A DNA stretch of 64,000 bases from an uncultured Bacteroidales bacterium (lineage in GTDB: Bacteria > Bacteroidota > Bacteroidia > Bacteroidales > FEN-979): assembly GCA_903845055.1 (NCBI GenBank), contig CAIMWF010000038.1, positions 1-64,000 of the forward strand, written 5' to 3'. The position numbers were made by a program, and so were the translations under genes. The notes under the pieces were generated by a model. That model did no database searches. It worked only from the letters and a program-made list of their open reading frames with translations, and was not told the DNA's origin. How positions within the stretch are numbered: position 1 is the stretch's first letter; each line of letters begins with the position of its first letter. This document shows, piece by piece, positions 1 to 8,175 of the stretch.

Positions 1-324
1 AAGCAGGACAACGTGCCTGACCCCGGCTGCTTTCAGCCCTTCGGCGATGGAGGTGGCATGCATGACCTGGGATGCGGTATAATCGGGTGCTGCCGCGTCG
101 AACGGGATCATGGCATATACGGCGTCGGCGCCGGTAAAGGCAGCCTTTACGAGATCCGTATCGTAGGTGTCGCCCATAAACAATTCTGCTCCCAGGTCGG
201 TCAGTGCTTTTGCCTTTTCGGCACTGCGGCTGATGATACGGACTTTATGACCCCTGCCGAGCAGGCCGATGGCAATCGGTTTACCGGTATTTCCTGTTGC
301 ACCGGTTATGACATATGTTTTCAT
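1..324 (-). CDS. NAD(P)H-binding NmrA/SDR-like protein, truncated by the left window edge
   Basis: Reverse complement from ATG at 324 reads MKTYVITGATGNTGKPIAIGLLGRGHKVRIISRSAEKAKALTDLGAELFMGDTYD; TGATGNTG Rossmann glycine motif; open to position 1. Confidence 0.85.
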   Translation of the reverse strand, partial: MKTYVITGATGNTGKPIAIGLLGRGHKVRIISRSAEKAKALTDLGAELFMGDTYDTDLVKAAFTGADAVYAMIPFDAAAPDYTASQVMHATSIAEGLKAAGVRHVVLL

Positions 325-429
325 TCTGATTGGTTTTAAGTGAATAATTAATAAAAATCGCGGGGGCCCCGCAACAACTCAATGTGCATGGTATTGCATC
401 CCCGCAGGCTTTGAGTATCTGTTTTTCTC

Positions 430-1086
430 TTATTTTTTCAACAGTTTGAACGCATGCATCCACTCATTCCTGGCGAAACCCGGGATGCACCATAACATGC
501 AAAGCGGTTCGATGGCCCTGGCTGCCTCGGCTGCGCCCATATCTTCTGCCTCCCAGCCAAATTGTCCCACGATGGAGGAAACCTGCTTCCTGGCATCTGC
601 GTCATTTCCGCAAATGAACATGGTGGGTTTGACATCCCCGAAACCGGGATCGATCATGAGGGCGCTTCCCACGCTGTTAAAGGCTTTTACAAACCGGGCT
701 TCCGGGAACTCCTTCTGGAGCTGCTCCATCTGCGAAGCATCCAGCCTGCTGAAATACTGAAGGACACCATTTACCGGGGGCAGGTCGGCGATGGGATTGG
801 TCGTATCGATCACCACCTTCCCTGCAAGGTTCACCGCTCCTGCCAGCTCCAGTGCCGAACCTGCCATGGTTCCCTTGACGGCAAGCACGACGATCGAACC
901 GAAGGCGGCGGCTTCGCTGAAGCTGCCCACCAGTCCCCCGCCTGTTTCCTGCCAGTCTGATAATTTTGATGCATCGCGTGTGCCCAGCATCACATCAAAT
1001 CCGTATTTCAGGAAGCCGCTCCCAAGGACGCGTGCAACCTGTCCGGATCCTAATATTCCAATTTTTGTTTTCATGGTTTTCGACAT
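430..1086 (-). CDS. NADPH-dependent F420 reductase-like / NAD(P)-binding oxidoreductase
   Basis: KIGILGSGQVARVLGSGFLKYGFDVMLGTRD N-terminal Rossmann motif; VVIDTTNPI; KAFNSVG. Confidence 0.85.
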   Translation of the reverse strand: MSKTMKTKIGILGSGQVARVLGSGFLKYGFDVMLGTRDASKLSDWQETGGGLVGSFSEAAAFGSIVVLAVKGTMAGSALELAGAVNLAGKVVIDTTNPIADLPPVNGVLQYFSRLDASQMEQLQKEFPEARFVKAFNSVGSALMIDPGFGDVKPTMFICGNDADARKQVSSIVGQFGWEAEDMGAAEAARAIEPLCMLWCIPGFARNEWMHAFKLLKK

Positions 1087-1123
1087 ATTGATAGGATTGA
1101 TTTTAAAAATGGAGGATTAATAA

Positions 1124-1135
1124 TTGTATGTACAA
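1124..1135. promoter_or_regulatory. Candidate MarR operator 1: palindrome TTGTATGTACAA
   Basis: Same 12 bp as 1606-1617; on the minus strand it overlaps a TATATTTG (TAnnTTTG) -7 element at 1140-1133 upstream of the 430..1086 gene. Confidence 0.65.
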
Positions 1136-1153
1136 ATATAAGCGCAAAAAAAA

Positions 1154-1585
1154 TTATTTCCCGGCAAGTTGAAGGGCCGCCCGGTAGATGTTTGAGGTGA
1201 GTTTTTCAGCCGTTTCGTTACCGGTTACAGCAACAATCCGGTGGTAAAGCCCCTGCCAGCCCTGCACAATGATATCGTTCAGGTCTACCGAAGATGGGGT
1301 GGGGAATACCAGGATTTTTCTTCCCTCCCTGACCCTTTTGACCAGTTGCTGCTCTTCCAGCTTTTCCAGCAAACGGGTAACGGTTGATGGGGTCAGCATC
1401 ATCATGCGGGCAAGTTCTCCCGAAGGGATCCCTGGATTTTTGTTGACGCTCATCACGATGAATGCGTAACTTGGGCTCAGACCGGCGGGGGCAAAACACT
1501 CTTCCGCCATTTTGGTCATCACCCGCGCAAGGGCGTTGGATGAATAATAAAGACAATGGCAATAAGGACTTTCATTTTCCTTCAT
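1154..1585 (-). CDS. MarR family winged-helix transcriptional regulator
   Basis: 143 aa; IPSGELARMMMLTPSTVTRLLEKLEEQQLVKRVREGRKILVFPT is a typical MarR wHTH and wing. Confidence 0.88.
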   Translation of the reverse strand: MKENESPYCHCLYYSSNALARVMTKMAEECFAPAGLSPSYAFIVMSVNKNPGIPSGELARMMMLTPSTVTRLLEKLEEQQLVKRVREGRKILVFPTPSSVDLNDIIVQGWQGLYHRIVAVTGNETAEKLTSNIYRAALQLAGK

Positions 1586-1605
1586 GCCGCAAAGATATAA
1601 ATAAA

Positions 1606-1617
1606 TTGTATGTACAA
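1606..1617. promoter_or_regulatory. Candidate MarR operator 2: palindrome TTGTATGTACAA
   Basis: 21 bp upstream of the MarR start; minus-strand -7-like TATCTTTG lies between it and the start. Confidence 0.65.
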
Positions 1618-1645
1618 GTAAATTTTTTTCTTCTCCGGTCTTTTT

Positions 1646-3472
1646 TCAGGATGCCCTGGTTTTTTTCATGCCTCTTTTCCCCACCTTTTCCCTGAATCTT
1701 CTTACAAGAGAAAGATGGGTAAGGTTGAGCAGTTTGTGGTTCAACAGGTAGGAGACTACAATTTTTTCAATCTCATGATGGAGGGGCAGGAGGATGGCAA
1801 TCAGGAAGATCTTGATGAGCAGTACTTTCCAGGGCTCGCCAGCAGTAAGTTCATGAATTTTATGATCGGCAAGCAGGATGATGAACTCGAAGAGAAAGAT
1901 GAAGGAAAAGAAACCCAGCATCCGGATAATCCACTCGGGCACCTTTAAGCTTCCCAGCATGATCAGGAGTACGAAAACCGAAAGGATCCCAATGGTGATG
2001 GCCGTGTATTGCAGGTAATGCCGTCGCAGGGTTTCCTGTTTTTCCTGTTCGGCCTGGCGCTCCCGCTGCCTGGTTTCATGGTCGATCTCCATCACGAGGA
2101 TCTGGTCCTGTTTCGACAGGTTGTTGATACTGTCCGACAAGGCCTTGTTCAGTACGGAATATCGGAAGGCATTTTTATAATCGCCGGTGGATGCATACAG
2201 CGATGCAAGTTCCCGGGAAGCGATGACCATGTATTCGAAATAGGATGCACGCTCGGCAGCCTGGTAGGAGCTTGTGTATTTGACGACCGCTTTTTCCTTG
2301 TCACCGTGCCGAAGGAGGAATGCCGCATACCTGTTGTAAAATTTCGACCGGAGGATCAGGTTAGGGTCGGATGCCAGGAGTTCATCCGCCTTGCCAAAAT
2401 AAAACAGGGCAGAATCGGGCCGGTGCTCCTCTTCACAAAAATATGCCTTCAGACGGTAGAACATAGAGGGATGACCCAATGCCAGTTTTGCCCATTCGAC
2501 AGGAAACTGCTTAAGGTACAAATCCTTAAGCAGACCGATCTTGTCGGCCTCGACCAGGTGGGTACGGTAAAGGGCAATTTCATAATTCATGAGCCGCTGG
2601 TTCCCGGTCCGCGCTGCGTAATGGAGTACGTTGAGCATGCTCCTTTCATCCGGGTGGTTGTTGTTGGAGTTGATGTCGATGACCTGGAGATCATATTCAA
2701 TCCACATCAGCGCTGCCGAATCAGCGGGATGACCCTTCAGTACCAGGTTGCGCTGCATCAGCTTGTACCGCGTTGCCTTGTTGTACAGTTTGTTGAAATT
2801 GTAAAAGCTGGAAAGCCTGTCGTAGCAATCTTTCAGTAACGCGGGGTTATGCTCCTTTTCGGCGATGTTGCTTGCCGTGATGTAATTCCTGAAGGCCTCA
2901 ATTTTCTGATTTTTGCCCTCGAGACACCTGCCGATCGCCAGGTAACTTTCAGCTTTGTGAACCGCATTTTCGGAGGAACTTGCCAGGGAAAGCGATTTAT
3001 AGATATATTCCAGGGCTTTGTCGTACTGGTAGACTGAAAGGTACACGATTGCCAGGTTTTTACTCGAAAGGTATGCTGCTTCGGGATTCCCCGAGGCGTC
3101 GGCAGCCTGCTCGGCTTCAAGCGCGCAGGCCAGTGCCCGCCGGTAATTTTCGTGAAGCCCGGTCGATTCTGCATAGCGGTTGCAGGCGAGTACCACCAGT
3201 TCAGGCCGGTGGCGCGTGTGCGCGATCGAGAGGGCAACCTCGCTGAGACTGTCTGCGATAGCATGGTCGTCAAGGAAATCGTTGCAGAAAAATGCCAGGT
3301 CGCACAACCTTTCTATCCGCGTACTGTCGTTGTGCTCCGTTTCTATTGCCTGCCTCATGTTCAGGAAACGGGCGGCAGGACCAGCCTGGCCGAAAAGATT
3401 CCCCGGGCGGGGCAGGAGAAAAAGGATGCACACCAGGGCAGCCATTGAAATAATCTTCCAGCAGCGTATCAT
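1646..3472 (-). CDS. Signal-peptide TPR protein with coiled coil and C-terminal multi-TM region
   Basis: Repeated TPR-like helices (ALEYIYKSLSLA, ALFYFGKADELL), coiled coil ETRQRERQAEQEKQETLRRHY, then several hydrophobic segments. Confidence 0.75.
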   Translation of the reverse strand: MIRCWKIISMAALVCILFLLPRPGNLFGQAGPAARFLNMRQAIETEHNDSTRIERLCDLAFFCNDFLDDHAIADSLSEVALSIAHTRHRPELVVLACNRYAESTGLHENYRRALACALEAEQAADASGNPEAAYLSSKNLAIVYLSVYQYDKALEYIYKSLSLASSSENAVHKAESYLAIGRCLEGKNQKIEAFRNYITASNIAEKEHNPALLKDCYDRLSSFYNFNKLYNKATRYKLMQRNLVLKGHPADSAALMWIEYDLQVIDINSNNNHPDERSMLNVLHYAARTGNQRLMNYEIALYRTHLVEADKIGLLKDLYLKQFPVEWAKLALGHPSMFYRLKAYFCEEEHRPDSALFYFGKADELLASDPNLILRSKFYNRYAAFLLRHGDKEKAVVKYTSSYQAAERASYFEYMVIASRELASLYASTGDYKNAFRYSVLNKALSDSINNLSKQDQILVMEIDHETRQRERQAEQEKQETLRRHYLQYTAITIGILSVFVLLIMLGSLKVPEWIIRMLGFFSFIFLFEFIILLADHKIHELTAGEPWKVLLIKIFLIAILLPLHHEIEKIVVSYLLNHKLLNLTHLSLVRRFREKVGKRGMKKTRAS

Positions 3473-3682
3473 TTTCTGGTTTTTTACTTATTTTTACTGT
3501 TGCTTGTCATTTTATTTGTTAATGTCTCTGCCAGGGAACACAGCAATTAAAGGCAAAACAGCATCAAATGGGGATACCGGTCGCATTTTTCCCCAAGGAT
3601 AAAAAAAATCTCCTGCGAATCATAAATAATTATCTTTGAGCGAAATTAATACTTATTTATTATAATTCTAAATAATCTACTT

Positions 3683-4135
3683 ATGAAAACCAACAAATAT
3701 TTTTTCTCTGCGATGGGTTTCCTTACCGGCACCCTCTTCGGAATTTCAATTATTCTTTTTCTCTCCTTTTCAAATGCGCCGTCAGGAGCGGCACCTGCGG
3801 CTCAGAACGGTGCCATTTCAACAACGGTTGCCCACGATTATTTCAATGGTTACATGTCGGGTGCCGTGCCCTATACCCAGGTAATCAAGGGATTCACAAT
3901 AGACAAGTCCCAGCTGACCGCCATGAACAGCATCCTTGGTGAAAATTCCGCACTGACCGGGTTCAGGATCTATTTCGGGAAGGACAACAGCGGCAACAAG
4001 GTTGGAATTGTTGTAGGGGTCGATAATTCCGGGAGGGACGCTGTAAAAAATTCAATCTATGGTACCAGTGCGGCTAACCTGAGTCCGTGCCCCCCGATTT
4101 GTGATGTCGCGAGCCCCATCACCCTGGGGAATTAA
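3683..4135 (+). CDS. Small membrane-anchored/secreted hypothetical protein
   Basis: 150 aa with N-terminal hydrophobic segment; TATCTTTG -7-like element at 3631-3638 upstream. Confidence 0.65.
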   Translation: MKTNKYFFSAMGFLTGTLFGISIILFLSFSNAPSGAAPAAQNGAISTTVAHDYFNGYMSGAVPYTQVIKGFTIDKSQLTAMNSILGENSALTGFRIYFGKDNSGNKVGIVVGVDNSGRDAVKNSIYGTSAANLSPCPPICDVASPITLGN

Positions 4136-4318
4136 TTATCAGCCGGACCCCGCTCCCGGTTTTACCAAGTTGCATGCAGCAGTGCAGGGTTGTTTTATTA
4201 CCGGCAGAATTTTCCCTGCCTTTAAACAGCCAATCCTGGCATTGGCTGCCTGTTGGCGGTTTGCAACTCTGCCTTCATCCCGTAAAAGGAATAACCTTAT
4301 CTTTGCAAAAAAAATGTT

Positions 4319-4651
4319 GTGGAACCGAATAATTTAAATCATATCAATCCCTTTGAGGCAAAAGTTATTGCTGCCGTCAGGTCGGTTTTTGACCCGGAAA
4401 TCCCGGTAAACATCTATGATCTCGGACTGATTTACAACCTGCAGATCGATGAGGAGACCAAAGATGTTTACATCCTGATGACACTTACATCTCCCAATTG
4501 CCCGGTAGCGGAAGACATGCCCGACCAGGTGCGTGATGCCGTGAGGCTGGTGGAGGGTGTCGGAACCGTTACGGTTGAACTTACCTTTGAACCACCCTGG
4601 GACAAAGACATGCTTTCTGAATCTGCACTATTGGAGCTAGGCTTACTATAA
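4319..4651 (+). CDS. MIP18/DUF59 family Fe-S assembly-associated protein (SufT-like), GTG start
   Basis: VRSVFDPEIPVNIYDLGLIYNLQID...MTLTSPNCPVAEDMPDQV is a canonical DUF59 motif; TATCTTTG at 4298-4305. Confidence 0.9.
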   Translation: MEPNNLNHINPFEAKVIAAVRSVFDPEIPVNIYDLGLIYNLQIDEETKDVYILMTLTSPNCPVAEDMPDQVRDAVRLVEGVGTVTVELTFEPPWDKDMLSESALLELGLL

Positions 4652-4661
4652 AACAACAAAA

Positions 4662-6563
4662 ATGACTCCTTCTACAGGACCATTGCTGACCACGATTAAC
4701 TTTCCTTCCGATCTCAAAAAACTCAGGCTGGAAGAACTTCCGAAGTTGTGCGGAGAGATCCGCCAGTTTATCATCGAAGTAATGTCGGTCAACCCCGGGC
4801 ATCTCGGTGCCAGCCTCGGGGCGGTTGAACTTGCCGTTGCACTGCAGTATGTTTACGATACGCCGTCCGACAAGATCATCTGGGATGTCGGGCACCAGGC
4901 ATATGCCCACAAGATCCTCACCGGTCGGAAGGACCGGTTTTCAACCATCCGCACCTATAAAGGGATTAGCGGCTTCCCGAAAATGTCGGAAAGCGAATAC
5001 GATGCTTTTGGCGTCGGGCACTCCTCCACCTCGATTTCGGCGGCGCTCGGCATGGCGGTGGCGGCAAAACTGAGCGGGGAAAATGAACGCCACCATGTAG
5101 CAGTGATCGGCGACGGCGCGATGACGGGCGGGATGGCGATGGAGGCGCTCAACAATGCCGGCGTCTCCAATGCCAACCTCATGGTGATCCTCAACGACAA
5201 CCAGATCGCCATCGATAAAAATGTGGGGGCCATCAAGGACTACCTGGCCGACATTGTTACCTCGAGAACTTACAACAAGGTGAGGGACAAGATCTGGCTT
5301 GCCATGGGCGGCGGAACCAAATACGGGAAAAACTCCCGCGCCATTGTAAAACAGCTGGGAAATGCGGTGAAAACAACCCTCCTCAGGAGTGGTAATCTTT
5401 TTGAAGCCTTCAATTTCAGGTATTTCGGCCCGGTGGACGGAAATGATGTGATACGGCTTGTAAAGCTCTTAAAGGACATGAACGACATCAAGGGTCCGAA
5501 GTTGCTCCATATCCATACCATTAAGGGCAAGGGTTTTGAAAAGGCTGAAAAGGACCAGACGGTTTACCATGCACCCGGGGTTTTTGATAAAAATACCGGC
5601 ACGATCAAGGAGGACAAGTGCCAGGGGCTTGCGCCGAAATACCAGACGGTGTTTGGCCGAACGATCATGGAACTGGCAGAGATGAACCCGAAAATTGTCG
5701 GGATTACCCCCGCCATGTCGACCGGGTGCTCCCTCAACCTGATGATGGCCCGGATGCCGGAACGGACTTTTGATGTCGGCATTGCCGAGCAGCATGCGGT
5801 GACCTTCAGCGCCGGGATGGCGGCCTCGGGGTATATGCCTTTCTGCAACATTTATTCAACCTTTATGCAGCGGGGTTACGACCAGGTAATTCATGATGTT
5901 GCCCTGCAGAAGCTCAATGTCGTTTTTTGCCTCGACCGGGGCGGACTGGTTGGCGAAGACGGGGCCACCCATCATGGCGCCTACGATCTCGCATACCTCC
6001 GGTGCATCCCCAACCTTGTTGTTGCATCGCCCATGAACGAAGAGGAATTGCGGAACCTGATGTTTACGGCTCAGATGGAGAACATGGGTCCTTTCGCCAT
6101 ACGGTATCCGAAGGGTCGCGGTGTCATGCAGAAATGGAAAACCGTGTTTGCGCCAGTTGAAGTGGGACGGGGAAGGATGATTCGCGATGGCCGTGATGGC
6201 GCCATCATCACATTGGGTCATGTTGGGAATTACGCGGCCGAAGCCTGCGCCGCGCTTGAAAAGTCGGGCATCTCCATGGCTCATGCCGACCTTCGTTTTC
6301 TGAAACCCCTTGACGAGGATCTGTTGCATGGGATCTTCAGGAAATTCACCACGGTCGTCACCGTTGAAGATGGTTCCATCATGGGAGGTACGGGCTCCGC
6401 AGTCCTGGAATTCATAGCCGATCACGGCTACCACGCCAGGGTACTCCGCCTGGGTATTCCCGACCAGTTTATCGAGCAGGGGTCGGTCGCGGAACTTCAC
6501 CACGCATGCGGTTTTGACGCCGAAGGGATCATCAGGGCCGTTAGCAGCCTGATGTCAGCGTAA
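4662..6563 (+). CDS. dxs: 1-deoxy-D-xylulose-5-phosphate synthase
   Basis: Full length 633 aa; GHLGASLGAVELAVALQYVYDTPSDKIIWDVGHQAYAHKILTGR and GDGAMTGGMAMEALNNAG TPP motif. Confidence 0.96.
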   Translation: MTPSTGPLLTTINFPSDLKKLRLEELPKLCGEIRQFIIEVMSVNPGHLGASLGAVELAVALQYVYDTPSDKIIWDVGHQAYAHKILTGRKDRFSTIRTYKGISGFPKMSESEYDAFGVGHSSTSISAALGMAVAAKLSGENERHHVAVIGDGAMTGGMAMEALNNAGVSNANLMVILNDNQIAIDKNVGAIKDYLADIVTSRTYNKVRDKIWLAMGGGTKYGKNSRAIVKQLGNAVKTTLLRSGNLFEAFNFRYFGPVDGNDVIRLVKLLKDMNDIKGPKLLHIHTIKGKGFEKAEKDQTVYHAPGVFDKNTGTIKEDKCQGLAPKYQTVFGRTIMELAEMNPKIVGITPAMSTGCSLNLMMARMPERTFDVGIAEQHAVTFSAGMAASGYMPFCNIYSTFMQRGYDQVIHDVALQKLNVVFCLDRGGLVGEDGATHHGAYDLAYLRCIPNLVVASPMNEEELRNLMFTAQMENMGPFAIRYPKGRGVMQKWKTVFAPVEVGRGRMIRDGRDGAIITLGHVGNYAAEACAALEKSGISMAHADLRFLKPLDEDLLHGIFRKFTTVVTVEDGSIMGGTGSAVLEFIADHGYHARVLRLGIPDQFIEQGSVAELHHACGFDAEGIIRAVSSLMSA

Positions 6564-6603
6564 AGGTTTATGTGCTCTTTCCGGGATCAGGAATTTCACT
6601 CTT

Positions 6604-7728
6604 TTATAGCGTTGCAGCAGGTGCATCCTTCTTGTTTTCCATTGTTTTCAACCCTACGTAGGTTCCCGAACTGATTCCCATCAGGGCCAGCAGGCTTTCG
6701 TCAAGCTGCGGGATCTGCTGGAACCGGATGACATTGGTGACAAAGATGATCACCATGATCACGGTCCACATGAACATCTGGGCGCGATGAACGCTGTAAC
6801 CGATTTCGTCCTGGAGGATATCTTCCAGGAATGAAATGGAGCGCGCCAGTTGGTTATTCGATCCCGCCCTGATATCAACCAGTTTCGCCCCGGCGGTGGT
6901 GAGGGCACTAACCGACAACAGCACAAGCGTCGACCCTGTGATGGGCGGCAGGGCATCTGTCACAATCCAGATATAAATGAATGAGGATGCGATGACAATC
7001 GACCAGAATGCCAGTTGGGTCAGCGCCAGGCTGAACGGGCTGTTGTCGTCGGCAATCCTGATCAGGTTGGAGGTGGCGGCCAGGATGATGAAAGTGACAA
7101 GGATGGTGATGATGAAAATGATTGAAAATATCATCGATCCCCGGCTGACATATTCGAGGCTGAGCGGCTTGACCCCGGGTTCCACCGGCAGGATCAGGCC
7201 GCTTTTGTACCCAGCTGAGACCGAAACGGGCAGCGTAGACCAAAGGTAGGGGAACTCGGGGAAGAATTTTATCAGGAATTTCGAATTGCGGTCGAGGTGG
7301 AAGAGCAGTTCGTGTTCCTCTTTGTCAAAATTAACCACGGCCATGTCATACATGGCGTTCCCGTTTATATAGAGGATGATTTCGGACAGCGTGTCCCGTT
7401 TCTTCCCGGCGATGGAATCCGTCAATGCAAGGAGCGCAGGGATGCTGTCGATTTTCACAATGAGGTAATCTCCGAATACCGCATGATTCTTGCTTCGGGT
7501 GGTCACAATGGAACCATACCCGACAATTTTTGGCATAACAAGTGCGGCCGCCCGCGGTTTGCACGCGATGGCCGATTGCTGCAGCTTGTTTTTGATCGAG
7601 TCGAGCTGGGCGACTACCTGTTTAACGTTAAGGGTGTCTTTTTTAACGTTCTGCACGGCCCCGGAACCCATCACATGGACCAGCAGGAAAGCTGCGATCA
7701 ACAGCCTGAATTGAAATCCGGTATTCAT
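6604..7728 (-). CDS. Hypothetical secreted/multi-TM protein (start re-set to MNTGFQF at 7728)
   Basis: Signal peptide MNTGFQFRLLIAAFLLVHVMG and about 4 TM helices; the upstream 116 aa of the listed ORF overlap the neighbouring CDS. Confidence 0.65.
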   Translation of the reverse strand: MNTGFQFRLLIAAFLLVHVMGSGAVQNVKKDTLNVKQVVAQLDSIKNKLQQSAIACKPRAAALVMPKIVGYGSIVTTRSKNHAVFGDYLIVKIDSIPALLALTDSIAGKKRDTLSEIILYINGNAMYDMAVVNFDKEEHELLFHLDRNSKFLIKFFPEFPYLWSTLPVSVSAGYKSGLILPVEPGVKPLSLEYVSRGSMIFSIIFIITILVTFIILAATSNLIRIADDNSPFSLALTQLAFWSIVIASSFIYIWIVTDALPPITGSTLVLLSVSALTTAGAKLVDIRAGSNNQLARSISFLEDILQDEIGYSVHRAQMFMWTVIMVIIFVTNVIRFQQIPQLDESLLALMGISSGTYVGLKTMENKKDAPAATL

Positions 7729-8120
7729 CAGGATACAGTTTTTGATTTCTTGCTTTTCAGAAAGTGACTCAGTATAAACAGAACTCCGGCAACGATCAGG
7801 GGCATATTGACGACCAGGTTTACCAACAGGCTCAACCCTGCGGAATGGTTCATCTGGTAATTCATCATATAAATGAATGGCAGGAAACCCAGTCCGAGGA
7901 TCACGAAAATTGCCCCTCCCGCAAGCTCCCGTTTCCAGGCGAAGACCAGGAAAAAGATCAGGATGAACGAGGGAATCATATGCAGCATGAAAGTCTTTAC
8001 CTGCTGCCAGCCCGAGAGTCCCGGACCGAAGGAATCTGTTGCAAACAAACTGAGAAAGAGAATCGGGAGGATGCACAGAATCCGTGGGGACCAGTGGATC
8101 AATCGGATAGCAGGTCTCAT
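7728..8120 (-). CDS. Small integral membrane protein
   Basis: 130 aa, about 4 hydrophobic helices; TGATG 1-nt stop/start overlap with the downstream gene. Confidence 0.65.
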   Translation of the reverse strand: MRPAIRLIHWSPRILCILPILFLSLFATDSFGPGLSGWQQVKTFMLHMIPSFILIFFLVFAWKRELAGGAIFVILGLGFLPFIYMMNYQMNHSAGLSLLVNLVVNMPLIVAGVLFILSHFLKSKKSKTVS

Positions 8121-8175
8121 AAAGAGATATTATTGAAATTTATGATCGCAAGATAGAAAAATATTCCAACTTCGG

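Noticed and set aside
359-372. CGCGGGGGCCCCGC GC-rich palindrome as a terminator between the two left-edge genes
   Set aside because: Stem can only form with a minimal loop and the T tract is short and offset; support too weak to call
2009-2839. 276-aa plus-strand ORF
   Set aside because: Antisense to the TPR protein gene; no recognisable domain, no RBS or promoter; shadow ORF in a GC-rich coding region
5856-6503. 215-aa minus-strand ORF
   Set aside because: Antisense to dxs
6604-8076. 490-aa form of the 6604 ORF
   Set aside because: First 116 aa overlap the neighbouring membrane-protein gene in another frame and look non-coding; signal peptide begins at 7728
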